64,000 bases of DNA from Pseudomonas sp. RIT-PI-q (GTDB lineage Bacteria; Pseudomonadota; Gammaproteobacteria; Pseudomonadales; Pseudomonadaceae), in NCBI RefSeq assembly GCF_001297125.1, contig NZ_LHPC01000022.1, positions 62,001-126,000 on the forward strand, given 5' to 3'. How positions within the stretch are numbered: position 1 is the first letter of the stretch; each line of letters begins with the position of its first letter. The translations under genes and the position numbers were made by a program. The notes under the pieces were generated by a model, which ran no database searches, had not been told where the DNA came from, and worked only from the letters and a program-made list of their open reading frames with translations. Below, one piece after another: positions 56,253 to 64,000 of this stretch.

Positions 56253-57889
56253 CCCGCTTCACCGCCTTCTCGCTCGCACTGCTGCTCTGGACTGTTCAGG
56301 CCCAGGCTGCGGGGCTGCTCGCCAGTGTCGATCGCAGTCGCCTGAACTCCGGCGAAACGGTCGAACTGACGCTGGAATCCAACGACGTGACGCAGTTCGG
56401 CAAGCCGGACCTGACACCGCTGGAACCGCTGTTCGAAGTGCGCGGCACCCGCCAGGTCAACCAGTTGACCACCCTTAACGGCGACAGCCGAGCCACCACT
56501 CGCTGGATCATCACCCTGCTGCCGAAGCAGAACGGCAGCGTGGTGATCCCGTCGCTGCAACTGGGCGATGTCCAGAGCCAGCCCATCACCGTGCAGGTGG
56601 TCGAGAGCGAAACCCAGGACACCGCGAACAAACTCGCGCCGGTGTTCATCGATGCCAGCCTCGATCAAAACAGCGTGTATGTGCAGGCCCAGGCTGTCCT
56701 GACCTTGCGCATCTACCATTCGGTCTCGCTGTACGACGACAGCAGCCTGCCGCCCCTGCAGATCCCCGATGCGCGCATCGAACAGTTGGGTGAATCGCGC
56801 ACGTACGAGAAAGCCATCAATGGCCTGCGCCATGGCGTGATCGAAATGCGCTATGCGATCTATCCGCAACACAGCGGCGTCTTGACCATTCCGGCGCAGA
56901 TATTCAATGCCGCGCTGGTTGATGCGCAGCCCGCTCAGGACACCACCACCCAAGCGCCGAAATCGGGCAAGTTGATGCGCGTCAGTTCCTCGGAACTCCT
57001 CCTGACGGTCAAGGCCAAACCCGCCAGCTACCCCGCCGACATCCCATGGCTGCCCGCCCGCAGCCTGAGCCTGAGCGAAAGCTGGAACCCGGAGCCGGAT
57101 CACGTCCAGGTCGGTGACTCCCTCACCCGCCACCTGACCTTGAAGGCCGAAGGCCTGGCCAGTTCGCAACTGCCACCGCTGCCGGCCACCGACGTCAATG
57201 GCTTGCGGCGCTATCCGGATCAACCGGTGCTGGGCAACCAGAACAGCGAGCGCGGTTTGATCGGCAGTCGCGAAGACCGTGAAGCCCTGGTGCCCACGCG
57301 CAGCGGCGACATCGAATTGCCGGCGGTGGACGTGGTCTGGTGGAACACCTTCGAGGATCATCTGGAACACACCAGCTTGCCGGCCCGCACCCTGCCGGTA
57401 GCAAACAATCCGAGCCTGATGATCGACACCCCGGCCAGCGCGCCCCAAGCCACTGCGGCGGCCATCAACGAAGCCCTTTGGTGGTGGAAGCTCAGCACGC
57501 TGATCCTGGCCTGCACCACCCTCTTGGGCTTCGGCCTCTGGTGGCGCGCCCGCTGGCAACCGGCGATCTTGCGCGCGGCGCAGACCGGCCCGAGCCCGCG
57601 CACCGTGCTCGACGACCTCAAGCGCGCCTGCCAGGCCAACGACTCCCACGCCACCCGCCAGGCCCTCGACGCCTGGGCCCGGCAACAACCGGAAACCCTG
57701 GCCGACATGGCCGCCCGCTTCGTCCCGCTGTCCGACGCCCTCGACGGCCTGAACGGCGCGCTCTACAGCGAAACCGGCCAGCATTGGCAAGGCGAGGAAT
57801 TGTGGCGAGCGATCAAGGCCATCCCGATTGCCGAAAGGGTTCAAGACCCAGTGGGCGACAGCGGCCTTCCGCCGCTTTACCCCAAATAA
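56249..57889 (+). CDS. BatD-like protein (second operon)
   Basis: A 546-residue protein with a clean signal peptide (MTRFTAFSLALLLWTVQAQA), BatD beta-sandwich repeats (LLASVDRSRLNSGETVELTL; QNSVYVQAQAVLTLRIYHSV; HVQVGDSLTRHLTLKAEG), a membrane helix near residues 410-430 (WWWKLSTLILACTTLLGFGL) and a cytoplasmic helical tail. It is longer than the paralogue at 21768 by roughly one beta domain. It overlaps the end of the VWA/TPR gene by 4 bp and is the last gene of the operon; a strong palindrome follows. Confidence 0.92.
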   Translation: MTRFTAFSLALLLWTVQAQAAGLLASVDRSRLNSGETVELTLESNDVTQFGKPDLTPLEPLFEVRGTRQVNQLTTLNGDSRATTRWIITLLPKQNGSVVIPSLQLGDVQSQPITVQVVESETQDTANKLAPVFIDASLDQNSVYVQAQAVLTLRIYHSVSLYDDSSLPPLQIPDARIEQLGESRTYEKAINGLRHGVIEMRYAIYPQHSGVLTIPAQIFNAALVDAQPAQDTTTQAPKSGKLMRVSSSELLLTVKAKPASYPADIPWLPARSLSLSESWNPEPDHVQVGDSLTRHLTLKAEGLASSQLPPLPATDVNGLRRYPDQPVLGNQNSERGLIGSREDREALVPTRSGDIELPAVDVVWWNTFEDHLEHTSLPARTLPVANNPSLMIDTPASAPQATAAAINEALWWWKLSTLILACTTLLGFGLWWRARWQPAILRAAQTGPSPRTVLDDLKRACQANDSHATRQALDAWARQQPETLADMAARFVPLSDALDGLNGALYSETGQHWQGEELWRAIKAIPIAERVQDPVGDSGLPPLYPK

Positions 57890-57893
57890 AATC

Positions 57894-57969
57894 AAAAGAT
57901 CGCAGCCTTCGGCAGCTCCTACAGGGGAATACGTACACCTGTAGGAGCTGCCGAAGGCTGCGATCTTTT
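57894..57969 (+). terminator. 76-bp near-perfect palindrome, GATCGCAGCC element
   Basis: Two perfect 32-bp arms (AAAAGATCGCAGCCTTCGGC and onward, ending CTCCTACAGG, and its exact complement) enclose a 12-nt loop. The distal arm ends in TTTT, so it should terminate transcription in both directions. It lies 5 bp after the BatD stop codon. The same dispersed element occurs, degraded, at 43323-43399. Confidence 0.9.
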
Positions 57970-58068
57970 CGCCTTTCGGCATTCCCGACGATTTGCCAGT
58001 AAACTCTCTCCCCTTTCGCCGCTGTCAATTTCCTCGCGGCCATTACCTTATTTCCTACGGAGTTTGCC

Positions 58069-59313
58069 TTGCGTCTGTTTCACACCTCCGACTGGCACCT
58101 TGGGCAGAACCTGCATGGCCAGGAACGCGATTTCGAGCACGGCTGTTTTCTCGACTGGCTGCTGCGTCAGCTGAAGCTGGACCAGCCCGACGTGCTGCTG
58201 ATCGCCGGCGATATCTTCGACACGGTCAATCCACCGGTCAAAGCCCAGGAACGTCTCTACGACTTCATCGTCAGCGCTCACGAGCAGCAGCCCTTGCTGA
58301 CCATCGTGATGATTGCCGGCAACCATGATTCGGGCTCACGCATCGAACTGCCTGCGCCGTTGATGCGCCGTTTGCGTACTCACGCGCTGGGCCGTGTGCT
58401 GTGGCTCGATGACGGACAACTGGACGCCGAGCGCCTGTTGTTGCCACTGCCGGACGCCAGCGGCGAAATCGCCGGCTGGTGCCTGGCGCTGCCGTTCCTG
58501 CGACCGGCCGAAGTGACCGGCGCGCACCTGGGCGACAACTACTTGCGCGGTATCGGTCAGGTTCACGAATGGCTGATCGAAGCGGCGAACGCCAAACGCA
58601 AACCAGGCCAGGCGCTGATCGCCATCAGTCACGCGCACATGGCCGGCGGTTCGGTGTCCGAAGACTCCGAGCGCAGCCTGATCATCGGCAACGCCGAAGC
58701 TTTGCCCGCCAGTTTGTTCGGGCCGAGCATCAGCTACGTCGCCCTCGGTCACTTGCACAAGCCGCAGAAGGTCAACGGTGAGGAGCGCATCCGCTACAGC
58801 GGCTCGCCGATTCCGTTGTCATTCTCCGAGATCGGCTATCAGCACCAGATTCTCGACATCCAGCTCGAGGGCGAAACCCTGGTCAGCGTCGAACCGAAAC
58901 TGATCCCGCGCGCGGTGAACCTGCAACGGATCGGCCCCGCGCCGCTGGCGGAAATCCTCTTGCAACTGGCGGACCTGCCGAACATCGATTTACTCGCCGA
59001 CCTGCAGCGTCAACCCTGGCTGGAAGTCCGGGTGCGTCTCGATGAGCCGCAACCGGACCTGCGTCACCAAGTGGAAACCGCGCTGCAAGGCAAAGCCGTA
59101 CGGCTGGTGCGAATTGCCGCCGAGTACGCTGGCAACGGCGGCCGCGACGGCGTAGATGAGGGCGCGACCTTGATCGAACTGGATCAGCTATCGCCACAGG
59201 AACTGTTCAGCCGTGCCTGGCAGGACAACTACGGCAGCGAGGTCGACGAGCAAACCCTCAAGGACTTTGCCGAGCTGTTGCAGGACGTGCAGATGGAGAG
59301 CGAACAACCATGA
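58069..59313 (+). CDS. sbcD: Exonuclease subunit SbcD
   Basis: A 414-residue Mre11-type nuclease that with SbcC cleaves DNA hairpins and blocked ends. Phosphoesterase motifs are all present: HTSDWHLGQ near the start, LLIAGDIFDTVNPP, IAGNHDSGSR, ISHAHMAGG and ALGHLHKPQ. Translation starts at TTG (58069), with CGGAG 6 nt upstream; the family N-terminus MRxxHTSDWHLGQ fixes this start. It overlaps sbcC by 4 bp. Hairpin nuclease genes immediately after a 76-bp palindrome is a notable placement. Confidence 0.96.
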   Translation: MRLFHTSDWHLGQNLHGQERDFEHGCFLDWLLRQLKLDQPDVLLIAGDIFDTVNPPVKAQERLYDFIVSAHEQQPLLTIVMIAGNHDSGSRIELPAPLMRRLRTHALGRVLWLDDGQLDAERLLLPLPDASGEIAGWCLALPFLRPAEVTGAHLGDNYLRGIGQVHEWLIEAANAKRKPGQALIAISHAHMAGGSVSEDSERSLIIGNAEALPASLFGPSISYVALGHLHKPQKVNGEERIRYSGSPIPLSFSEIGYQHQILDIQLEGETLVSVEPKLIPRAVNLQRIGPAPLAEILLQLADLPNIDLLADLQRQPWLEVRVRLDEPQPDLRHQVETALQGKAVRLVRIAAEYAGNGGRDGVDEGATLIELDQLSPQELFSRAWQDNYGSEVDEQTLKDFAELLQDVQMESEQP

Positions 59314-62300
59314 AGATCCTCGCGATCCGCCTGAAAAACCTCGCCTCACTGGCCGGGCCTTTTGACATCGACTTCACCGCTGAACCCTTGGCCAGTGCCG
59401 GCTTATTCGCGATCACCGGGCCCACCGGCGCCGGTAAAAGCACCTTGCTCGACGCCTTGTGCCTGGCGCTGTTCGGTGCTGTACCGCGACTGAGCAATGC
59501 GCAAGTGTCGGCCAAAGCACCGGACGCCGATGGCGAAATCGGCACCGGTGACCCTCGCACCTTGCTGCGTCGCGGCACCGGTGAAGGCTATGCCGAAGTG
59601 GATTTCGTCGGCATCGATGGCCGTCGCTACCGCGCTCGCTGGGAAGCCAATCGCGCCCGCGAGAAGGCGGGCGGCAAGCTGCAAGCCAGCCGTCAAAGTT
59701 TGCGCGACATCGATCTGGATCAATTGCTGGCCAGTCAGAAAGTCGAATTCAAAACCCAGCTCGAATCCGTCCTGGGCCTGAACTTCGAGCAGTTCACCCG
59801 CGCAGTGCTGCTCGCCCAGAGCGAATTCAGCGCTTTTCTCAAGGCTAACGATAACGAGCGCAGCGAGCTGCTGGAAAAACTCACCGACACGGCGCTCTAC
59901 ACCCGCCTTGGTCGTCGCGCCTTCGACAAGACCAAAGAGGCGCGCGAAACCCACAAACTGTTGCAGGATCAGGCCACCGGCGTCACGCCGCTGTCGCCAG
60001 AAGCCCGCGCAGAACTGGACGAGCGCTTCAACGACGCTCAGCAGCAACTCAAGACCCAACAGGCGCAGCTCAAGCAGCTTGAGCTGCAACACACCTGGCT
60101 CAAGGAGTTGCGGCAGTTGCAGGAGGCGCAACTCAGCGCCACCGAACAGCTGACCAGCGCTCAGCTGCACTGGGAAAGCCTCATCGGCGAGCGCTTGAAG
60201 CTGACCCGCCTGGAGCAGCTGGCGCCGCAACGGCACCAGTTCGCCCGCAAGACTGAACTCGTCGCCCAGCTCACGCCGTTGTCCGCGCAGATTCAGCTGC
60301 ACAGCCAACAGCAAACCGAACTGAACGCGCGTCAGGCGCAGCTTGAACACAGCCTGAGCGCGGCGCAGACCGCACTCGTCGAAGCGCAAAGCCAACACAG
60401 CACAAGCACTCCGCTGCTGCGTCAGGCTTTTGAAGAGCAAAGCACCCTCGCCCGCCTGGTCAAAGACGCGGCTCACAGTGCTGAGCGCAAACAGCAAGCA
60501 GAACAGGCCTGCACCGAGGGCCAGAACGCCATTCAAGGTTTGCTCGACCAACAAAAGCTGGTTGCCGAACGCTTGCAACGGATTGCCGGGGCGCTTGAAC
60601 AAAGCAGCCATCTGGCGCCATTGAGCGACGCCTGGAACGCCTACCGCCACCGCCTGCAACAGCTGATGCTGGTGGGCAATCGACTGAACAAGGGCCAGGT
60701 CGAACTGGCCGCTTTGGAACAGCGCGCCAGCGACGCCGCCGAAGCACTGGCCACCCAGCGTCAGAGCCTTGAAGTGCTGTACAAAGAGGCCGGTGCCGAA
60801 CCGGAAGCGGTGGCCGAGCAGATCCAGATTCTCGGCAGCCTGTTGCAGGACAACCGCAAACAATTGCGCGCCTTTGAAGAGCTGACGCGGTTGTGGGCCA
60901 GTCAACAAGAGCTGGACAAACGCGCCGCCGAACTCCAGCAGCGCCAGCTCGTTGCGCAGCAAGAACGTGATCGCCTGACCCAGGACGGCGTAAAAACCAA
61001 AAGCGAACTGACCGTCGCCGAGCAGACCTTGACCGTTACCCGCGAACTGCTGGAACGCCAGCGTCTTGCGCGCAGTGCCAGTGTTGAAGAGCTGCGCGAA
61101 CAGTTGCAGGACGATCAACCGTGCCCGGTCTGCGGCAGCCCGGATCATCCTTATCATCAACCCGAAGCGCTGCTGCAAAGCCTCGGCCGACATGACGAAA
61201 GCGAACAGGCCAACGCCCAGAAAGCCGTCGACCTGCTGAAAGAAAAACTCACCGACTTGCGCGGGGAAGTCGGCGGCCTGATTGCTCAGCAAAAGGAATT
61301 GCTGCAACAGCAAGAACAACTCGCAGCTCAGCAGCAAAGCCTTGCACCGAGCCTTGAAGCGCATCCGCTGTCGGCGCAACTGCTGGCCCAGGACGCGAGC
61401 AAACGCGACAGCTGGCTCGCGCAACAAAACAGCCAGTTGAACCAGAGCATCGCGCAGGACGAACAACGCCAAACCGCCCTGCTCACCCTGCAACAGGATG
61501 CCGCGCGGCTTCAACAACAACTGCGCAGCGCCGAAGCGGCGAGCCAGCAAGCGACCCAGCACCTGGCCAACCAGCAACGTGAGTTGAGCAGTGATCGCCA
61601 GCGCCTGGACGAGGAGCTCACAGCGTTCAGCAACCTGCTCCCGGCCGACACCCTGCAAGCGTTGCGCAATGAACCCGCGGCGACCTTCACCCAGCTCGAC
61701 GGGCAGATCGCCCAGCGTCTGGAGCAACTCGATCAACAGCGCGATGAGCTCAGCGAACAGCTACAACGCCAGCAGACACTGGAAAAAGAGCAGGATCGCC
61801 AGCAGACCCGCGCCCAACAACTGGAAGCCGCCCAGCAGCAGTTCACCGCCCTTGCCGAGCAGCAACACGCTTGCCAGCAGAAACTCACGCAATTGCTCGG
61901 CGTACACGCCAGCGCCGAACAGTGGCAACAGCAACTGGACCAGGCGGTCGAACAGGCGCGCACTGCCGAAGCCGCCGCCAACCAGGAACTGCAAACCGTA
62001 CGTACACGGCTGGTGCAACTGGCGGCGGAACTGAAAGCGCAGCAAGAACGCCTGCTTGCGCTGGAATCGGAAGATCGCGAGTTGAGCGGCAAGATCGCCG
62101 ACTGGCGTGCCTTGCATCCAGAACTGGATGACGGTGGTCTTGAAGACTTGCTGAGCGTCGACGACCAGCAGGTCAACGAACTGCGGCAGCGGTTGCAGTA
62201 CAGCGAAAAAGCCATCGAGCAGGCCAAAGTCCTGTTGCAGGAGCGCGATAAGGTCTTGCTCAATCATCAGGCTCAGCACAACGGTAACCTCGACGCCGAG

Positions 62301-62951
62301 CAATTGGCGACGGCGCTGGCAGACCTGCAAACCCAGTCCACCGCCAGCGAACACCGCTGCGCCGAACTGCGTGCCGAACAGGCTGAGGACCAGCGCCGGC
62401 AAAACGCCAATCAGGCGTTGGCGCAACAGATCGCCAGCGCCTACACCGAGTACCAGCGCTGGGCACGTTTGAATGCGCTGATCGGTTCGGCCACTGGCGA
62501 CACCTTCCGCAAGATCGCCCAGGCCTACAACCTCGACCTGCTGGTGCATCACGCCAACGTCCAACTGCGGCAACTGGTGCGGCGCTATCGCCTGAAACGC
62601 GGTGGCAGCATGCTCGGGTTGCTGGTGATGGACACCGAGATGGGCGACGAGCTGCGTTCGGTGCATTCGTTGTCCGGTGGCGAGACGTTCCTGGTGTCTC
62701 TGGCGCTGGCCTTGGGCCTGGCGTCGATGGCGTCGAGCACGTTGAAAATCGAATCGCTGTTCATCGACGAAGGCTTCGGCAGTCTCGATCCGGAATCCCT
62801 GCAACTGGCCATGGACGCCCTCGACGGCTTGCAGGCGCAAGGGCGCAAGGTCGCGGTGATTTCCCACGTACAGGAAATGCATGAACGGATTCCGGTGCAG
62901 ATTCAGGTCCGCCGTCAGGGTAACGGCCTGAGTACCCTGGAGGTGAAATGA
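59310..62951 (+). CDS. sbcC: Exonuclease subunit SbcC (SMC-like ATPase)
   Basis: A 1213-residue Rad50-type ATPase. Walker A is GPTGAGKSTLLDALC (residues 37-44 for the P-loop), followed by long Gln- and Leu-rich coiled coils on both sides of a zinc hook, CPVC at residues 605-608 (QPCPVCGSPDHP). The C-terminal half has the ABC signature SLSGGETFLVSLALALGL and Walker B SLFIDEGFGSLDPESLQ. Length is at the upper end of the family. It overlaps both neighbours by 4 bp. Confidence 0.96.
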   Translation: MKILAIRLKNLASLAGPFDIDFTAEPLASAGLFAITGPTGAGKSTLLDALCLALFGAVPRLSNAQVSAKAPDADGEIGTGDPRTLLRRGTGEGYAEVDFVGIDGRRYRARWEANRAREKAGGKLQASRQSLRDIDLDQLLASQKVEFKTQLESVLGLNFEQFTRAVLLAQSEFSAFLKANDNERSELLEKLTDTALYTRLGRRAFDKTKEARETHKLLQDQATGVTPLSPEARAELDERFNDAQQQLKTQQAQLKQLELQHTWLKELRQLQEAQLSATEQLTSAQLHWESLIGERLKLTRLEQLAPQRHQFARKTELVAQLTPLSAQIQLHSQQQTELNARQAQLEHSLSAAQTALVEAQSQHSTSTPLLRQAFEEQSTLARLVKDAAHSAERKQQAEQACTEGQNAIQGLLDQQKLVAERLQRIAGALEQSSHLAPLSDAWNAYRHRLQQLMLVGNRLNKGQVELAALEQRASDAAEALATQRQSLEVLYKEAGAEPEAVAEQIQILGSLLQDNRKQLRAFEELTRLWASQQELDKRAAELQQRQLVAQQERDRLTQDGVKTKSELTVAEQTLTVTRELLERQRLARSASVEELREQLQDDQPCPVCGSPDHPYHQPEALLQSLGRHDESEQANAQKAVDLLKEKLTDLRGEVGGLIAQQKELLQQQEQLAAQQQSLAPSLEAHPLSAQLLAQDASKRDSWLAQQNSQLNQSIAQDEQRQTALLTLQQDAARLQQQLRSAEAASQQATQHLANQQRELSSDRQRLDEELTAFSNLLPADTLQALRNEPAATFTQLDGQIAQRLEQLDQQRDELSEQLQRQQTLEKEQDRQQTRAQQLEAAQQQFTALAEQQHACQQKLTQLLGVHASAEQWQQQLDQAVEQARTAEAAANQELQTVRTRLVQLAAELKAQQERLLALESEDRELSGKIADWRALHPELDDGGLEDLLSVDDQQVNELRQRLQYSEKAIEQAKVLLQERDKVLLNHQAQHNGNLDAEQLATALADLQTQSTASEHRCAELRAEQAEDQRRQNANQALAQQIASAYTEYQRWARLNALIGSATGDTFRKIAQAYNLDLLVHHANVQLRQLVRRYRLKRGGSMLGLLVMDTEMGDELRSVHSLSGGETFLVSLALALGLASMASSTLKIESLFIDEGFGSLDPESLQLAMDALDGLQAQGRKVAVISHVQEMHERIPVQIQVRRQGNGLSTLEVK

Positions 62952-63544
62952 TCACGTTGTACTCCTTCCGCCGCTGCCCGTACGCCATGCGGGCGCGCAT
63001 GGCCCTGCGCTACGCCGGGGTTGCGCTGGACATTGTCGAGGTCAGCCTGAAAGCCAAACCTGCCGAGATGCTCGCGCTGTCGAGCAAAGGCACGGTGCCG
63101 GTGCTGAGTGTCGACGGTCAGGTGATCGATGAAAGTCTGGAAATCATGCGCTGGGCCCTGGCGCAGAATGATCCACAGGACTGGTTGCTCAAGGATGATC
63201 CGCAAGGGCAGCCACGCATCGCCGCGCTGATCGAGGAGAACGATCAGGCGTTCAAAGTGCACCTTAATCGCTACAAGTACGCCGAGCGTTACCCCGAGCA
63301 GCCGATGGCGTTCTATCGCGCTGAGGGCGAGGTGTTTTTGCGCAAGCTTGATGAGTTGCTGGAGGGGCGCGACTACTTGCTGGCGGCGCATCCGAGCCTG
63401 GCGGATGTGGCGTTGATGCCATTCGTGCGACAGTTTGCCCATGTGGATCGCGAGTGGTTCGGGCAGACGCCTTACGTGCGATTGCAGGCGTGGCTACAGC
63501 GATTCCTCGACTCAGACCTCTTCACCGGCATTATGCAAAAATAA
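62948..63544 (+). CDS. Glutathione S-transferase-like protein
   Basis: A 198-residue protein with an N-terminal thioredoxin-like domain (MITLYSFRRCPYAMRARMAL, Cys10 in a CPYAMR motif; SSKGTVPVLSVDGQVIDES, with the cis-Pro and Glu-Ser glutathione-binding elements) and a C-terminal helical domain (LLAAHPSLADVALMPFVRQ). It resembles glutaredoxin-2/omega-type GSTs. Substrate is unknown. Start overlaps the sbcC stop, so it is part of the sbcDC operon. Confidence 0.9.
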   Translation: MITLYSFRRCPYAMRARMALRYAGVALDIVEVSLKAKPAEMLALSSKGTVPVLSVDGQVIDESLEIMRWALAQNDPQDWLLKDDPQGQPRIAALIEENDQAFKVHLNRYKYAERYPEQPMAFYRAEGEVFLRKLDELLEGRDYLLAAHPSLADVALMPFVRQFAHVDREWFGQTPYVRLQAWLQRFLDSDLFTGIMQK

Positions 63545-63549
63545 CCACT

Positions 63550-63630
63550 TCCTGTAGGAGCGAGGCTTGCCCGCGAAGGCGTCATCAAGGCCGCTAAAAG
63601 CTTCGCGGGCAAGCCTCGCTCCTACAGGGG
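63550..63630. repeat. REPIN, short loop
   Basis: CTTCCTGTAGGAGCGAGGCT and onward faces TTCGCGGGCAAGCCTCGCTC and onward, about 22 bp apart. In the convergent junction between the GST-like gene and the small minus-strand gene. Confidence 0.92.
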
Positions 63631-63643
63631 GTGTTTCGATCTG

Positions 63644-63901
63644 TCAGGCCAGCACGCTGCACATCTCCAGCGCCGAGCAATCGACGTGGAACGGGCCGAA
63701 GTAATCGTCCTGGCGTTTGATCGGCGGATTGCCTGCCAACAGCCCCAAGGCCTTGGCTGTTTCAATGTTACGTGCAAGGTTGTGATTGGCTTCGATGGAG
63801 CGGGCCACGGAACCTGCCGAGCCCTGCCCTATCCCCAACAGTGAAGCGCCATTGGTCATAAATGCCAGGAAGGCGATGACCCAGAGTTTTCCGCCTTTCA
63901 T
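63644..63901 (-). CDS. Small protein with N-terminal hydrophobic segment, unknown
   Basis: An 85-residue protein that starts MKGGKLWVIAFLAFMTNGAS, a signal peptide or membrane anchor, followed by a soluble part with ARSIEANHNLARNIETAKAL and a C-terminus containing two Cys (VDCSALEMCSVLA), possibly a disulfide. I do not recognise it. Its ATG overlaps the stop codon of the upstream gene (ATGA), showing translational coupling. Confidence 0.65.
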   Translation of the reverse strand: MKGGKLWVIAFLAFMTNGASLLGIGQGSAGSVARSIEANHNLARNIETAKALGLLAGNPPIKRQDDYFGPFHVDCSALEMCSVLA

Positions 63902-64000
63902 GCCCCCGCCACTCCTGCCACGTCTGCCTGATCGATCACCACGTTTTGCACACGGTGTTCGAACTGGATGCCAGGATGAGCGACTTGAATCGGCGCTTCG
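63898..64000 (-). CDS. C-terminal end of an unidentified gene
   Basis: The last 33 complete codons before the TGA at 63898-63900 read in one open frame ending FEHRVQNVVIDQADVAGVAG plus Ala. The frame is open to the window edge and overlaps the next gene as ATGA, which supports a real upstream gene. Too short to identify. Confidence 0.5.
   Translation of the reverse strand, partial: EAPIQVAHPGIQFEHRVQNVVIDQADVAGVAGA

Overview
The window reads as chromosome of a fluorescent-group Pseudomonas. It is GC-rich, carries many copies of the Pseudomonas REP/REPIN palindrome (GGGAGCGGGCTTGCCCGC type), and holds gene sets I recognise from this genus: muxABC-opmB, tpx, a large NAD-dependent glutamate dehydrogenase, an orphan cbb3 oxidase subunit and sbcDC. 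Assignments rest on reading the sequence and on remembered family features; no database search was possible. No rRNA, tRNA, CRISPR array or transposase gene was seen.

Layout. (1) 1-7615, minus strand: RND efflux operon muxA-muxB-muxC-opmB (opmB runs off the left edge), then tpx. (2) 8704-10395: a YCII/DGPF protein and an AT-richer orphan RHS-core protein with a variable C-terminus, followed by about 600 bp without a gene. (3) 10992-28585, plus strand: a tightly packed, co-oriented 14-gene block. It encodes an outer-membrane barrel, two exported DUF1254/DUF1214 proteins, two more barrels, a MoxR-DUF58-DUF4381-VWA-VWA/TPR-BatD set, an exported HAD phosphatase, an exported sulfatase and a fused membrane/spermidine-synthase-like protein. 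A DUF3313 lipoprotein (minus) and an eight-heme cytochrome with HEAT and TPR repeats follow. This is the most likely place for an undescribed envelope system. (4) 32077-36322: DUF934 and a siroheme nitrite/sulfite reductase, divergent from an orphan ccoN and a small companion, resembling the cyanide-inducible PA4129-PA4134 cluster of P. aeruginosa. (5) 36431-44863: small regulator/enzyme units (AraC with an Asp/Glu racemase, GNAT, LysR, a carboxymuconolactone-decarboxylase-like protein, a MocR regulator, an ABM monooxygenase, a cupin, a lipoprotein) and a striking tandem array of 135-bp REPIN units. (6) 45053-63544: gdhB, a small acidic protein, a second MoxR/Bat-type operon (core-genome type, with one frameshifted gene), sbcD-sbcC and a GST-like gene. 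(7) The right edge holds a small unknown membrane protein and the end of another gene.

Two themes connect the window. First, two paralogous MoxR/VWA/BatD operons lie about 34 kb apart. The first is embedded among barrels, a sulfatase and a phosphatase, which suggests it assembles or activates those exported proteins; the second is stand-alone, next to gdhB. Second, REP elements have spread into most gene junctions and also into coding sequence: an in-frame REPIN lies inside the first DUF4381 gene, and two REP units lie between the start codon and the signal-peptide core of the neighbouring BatD gene.
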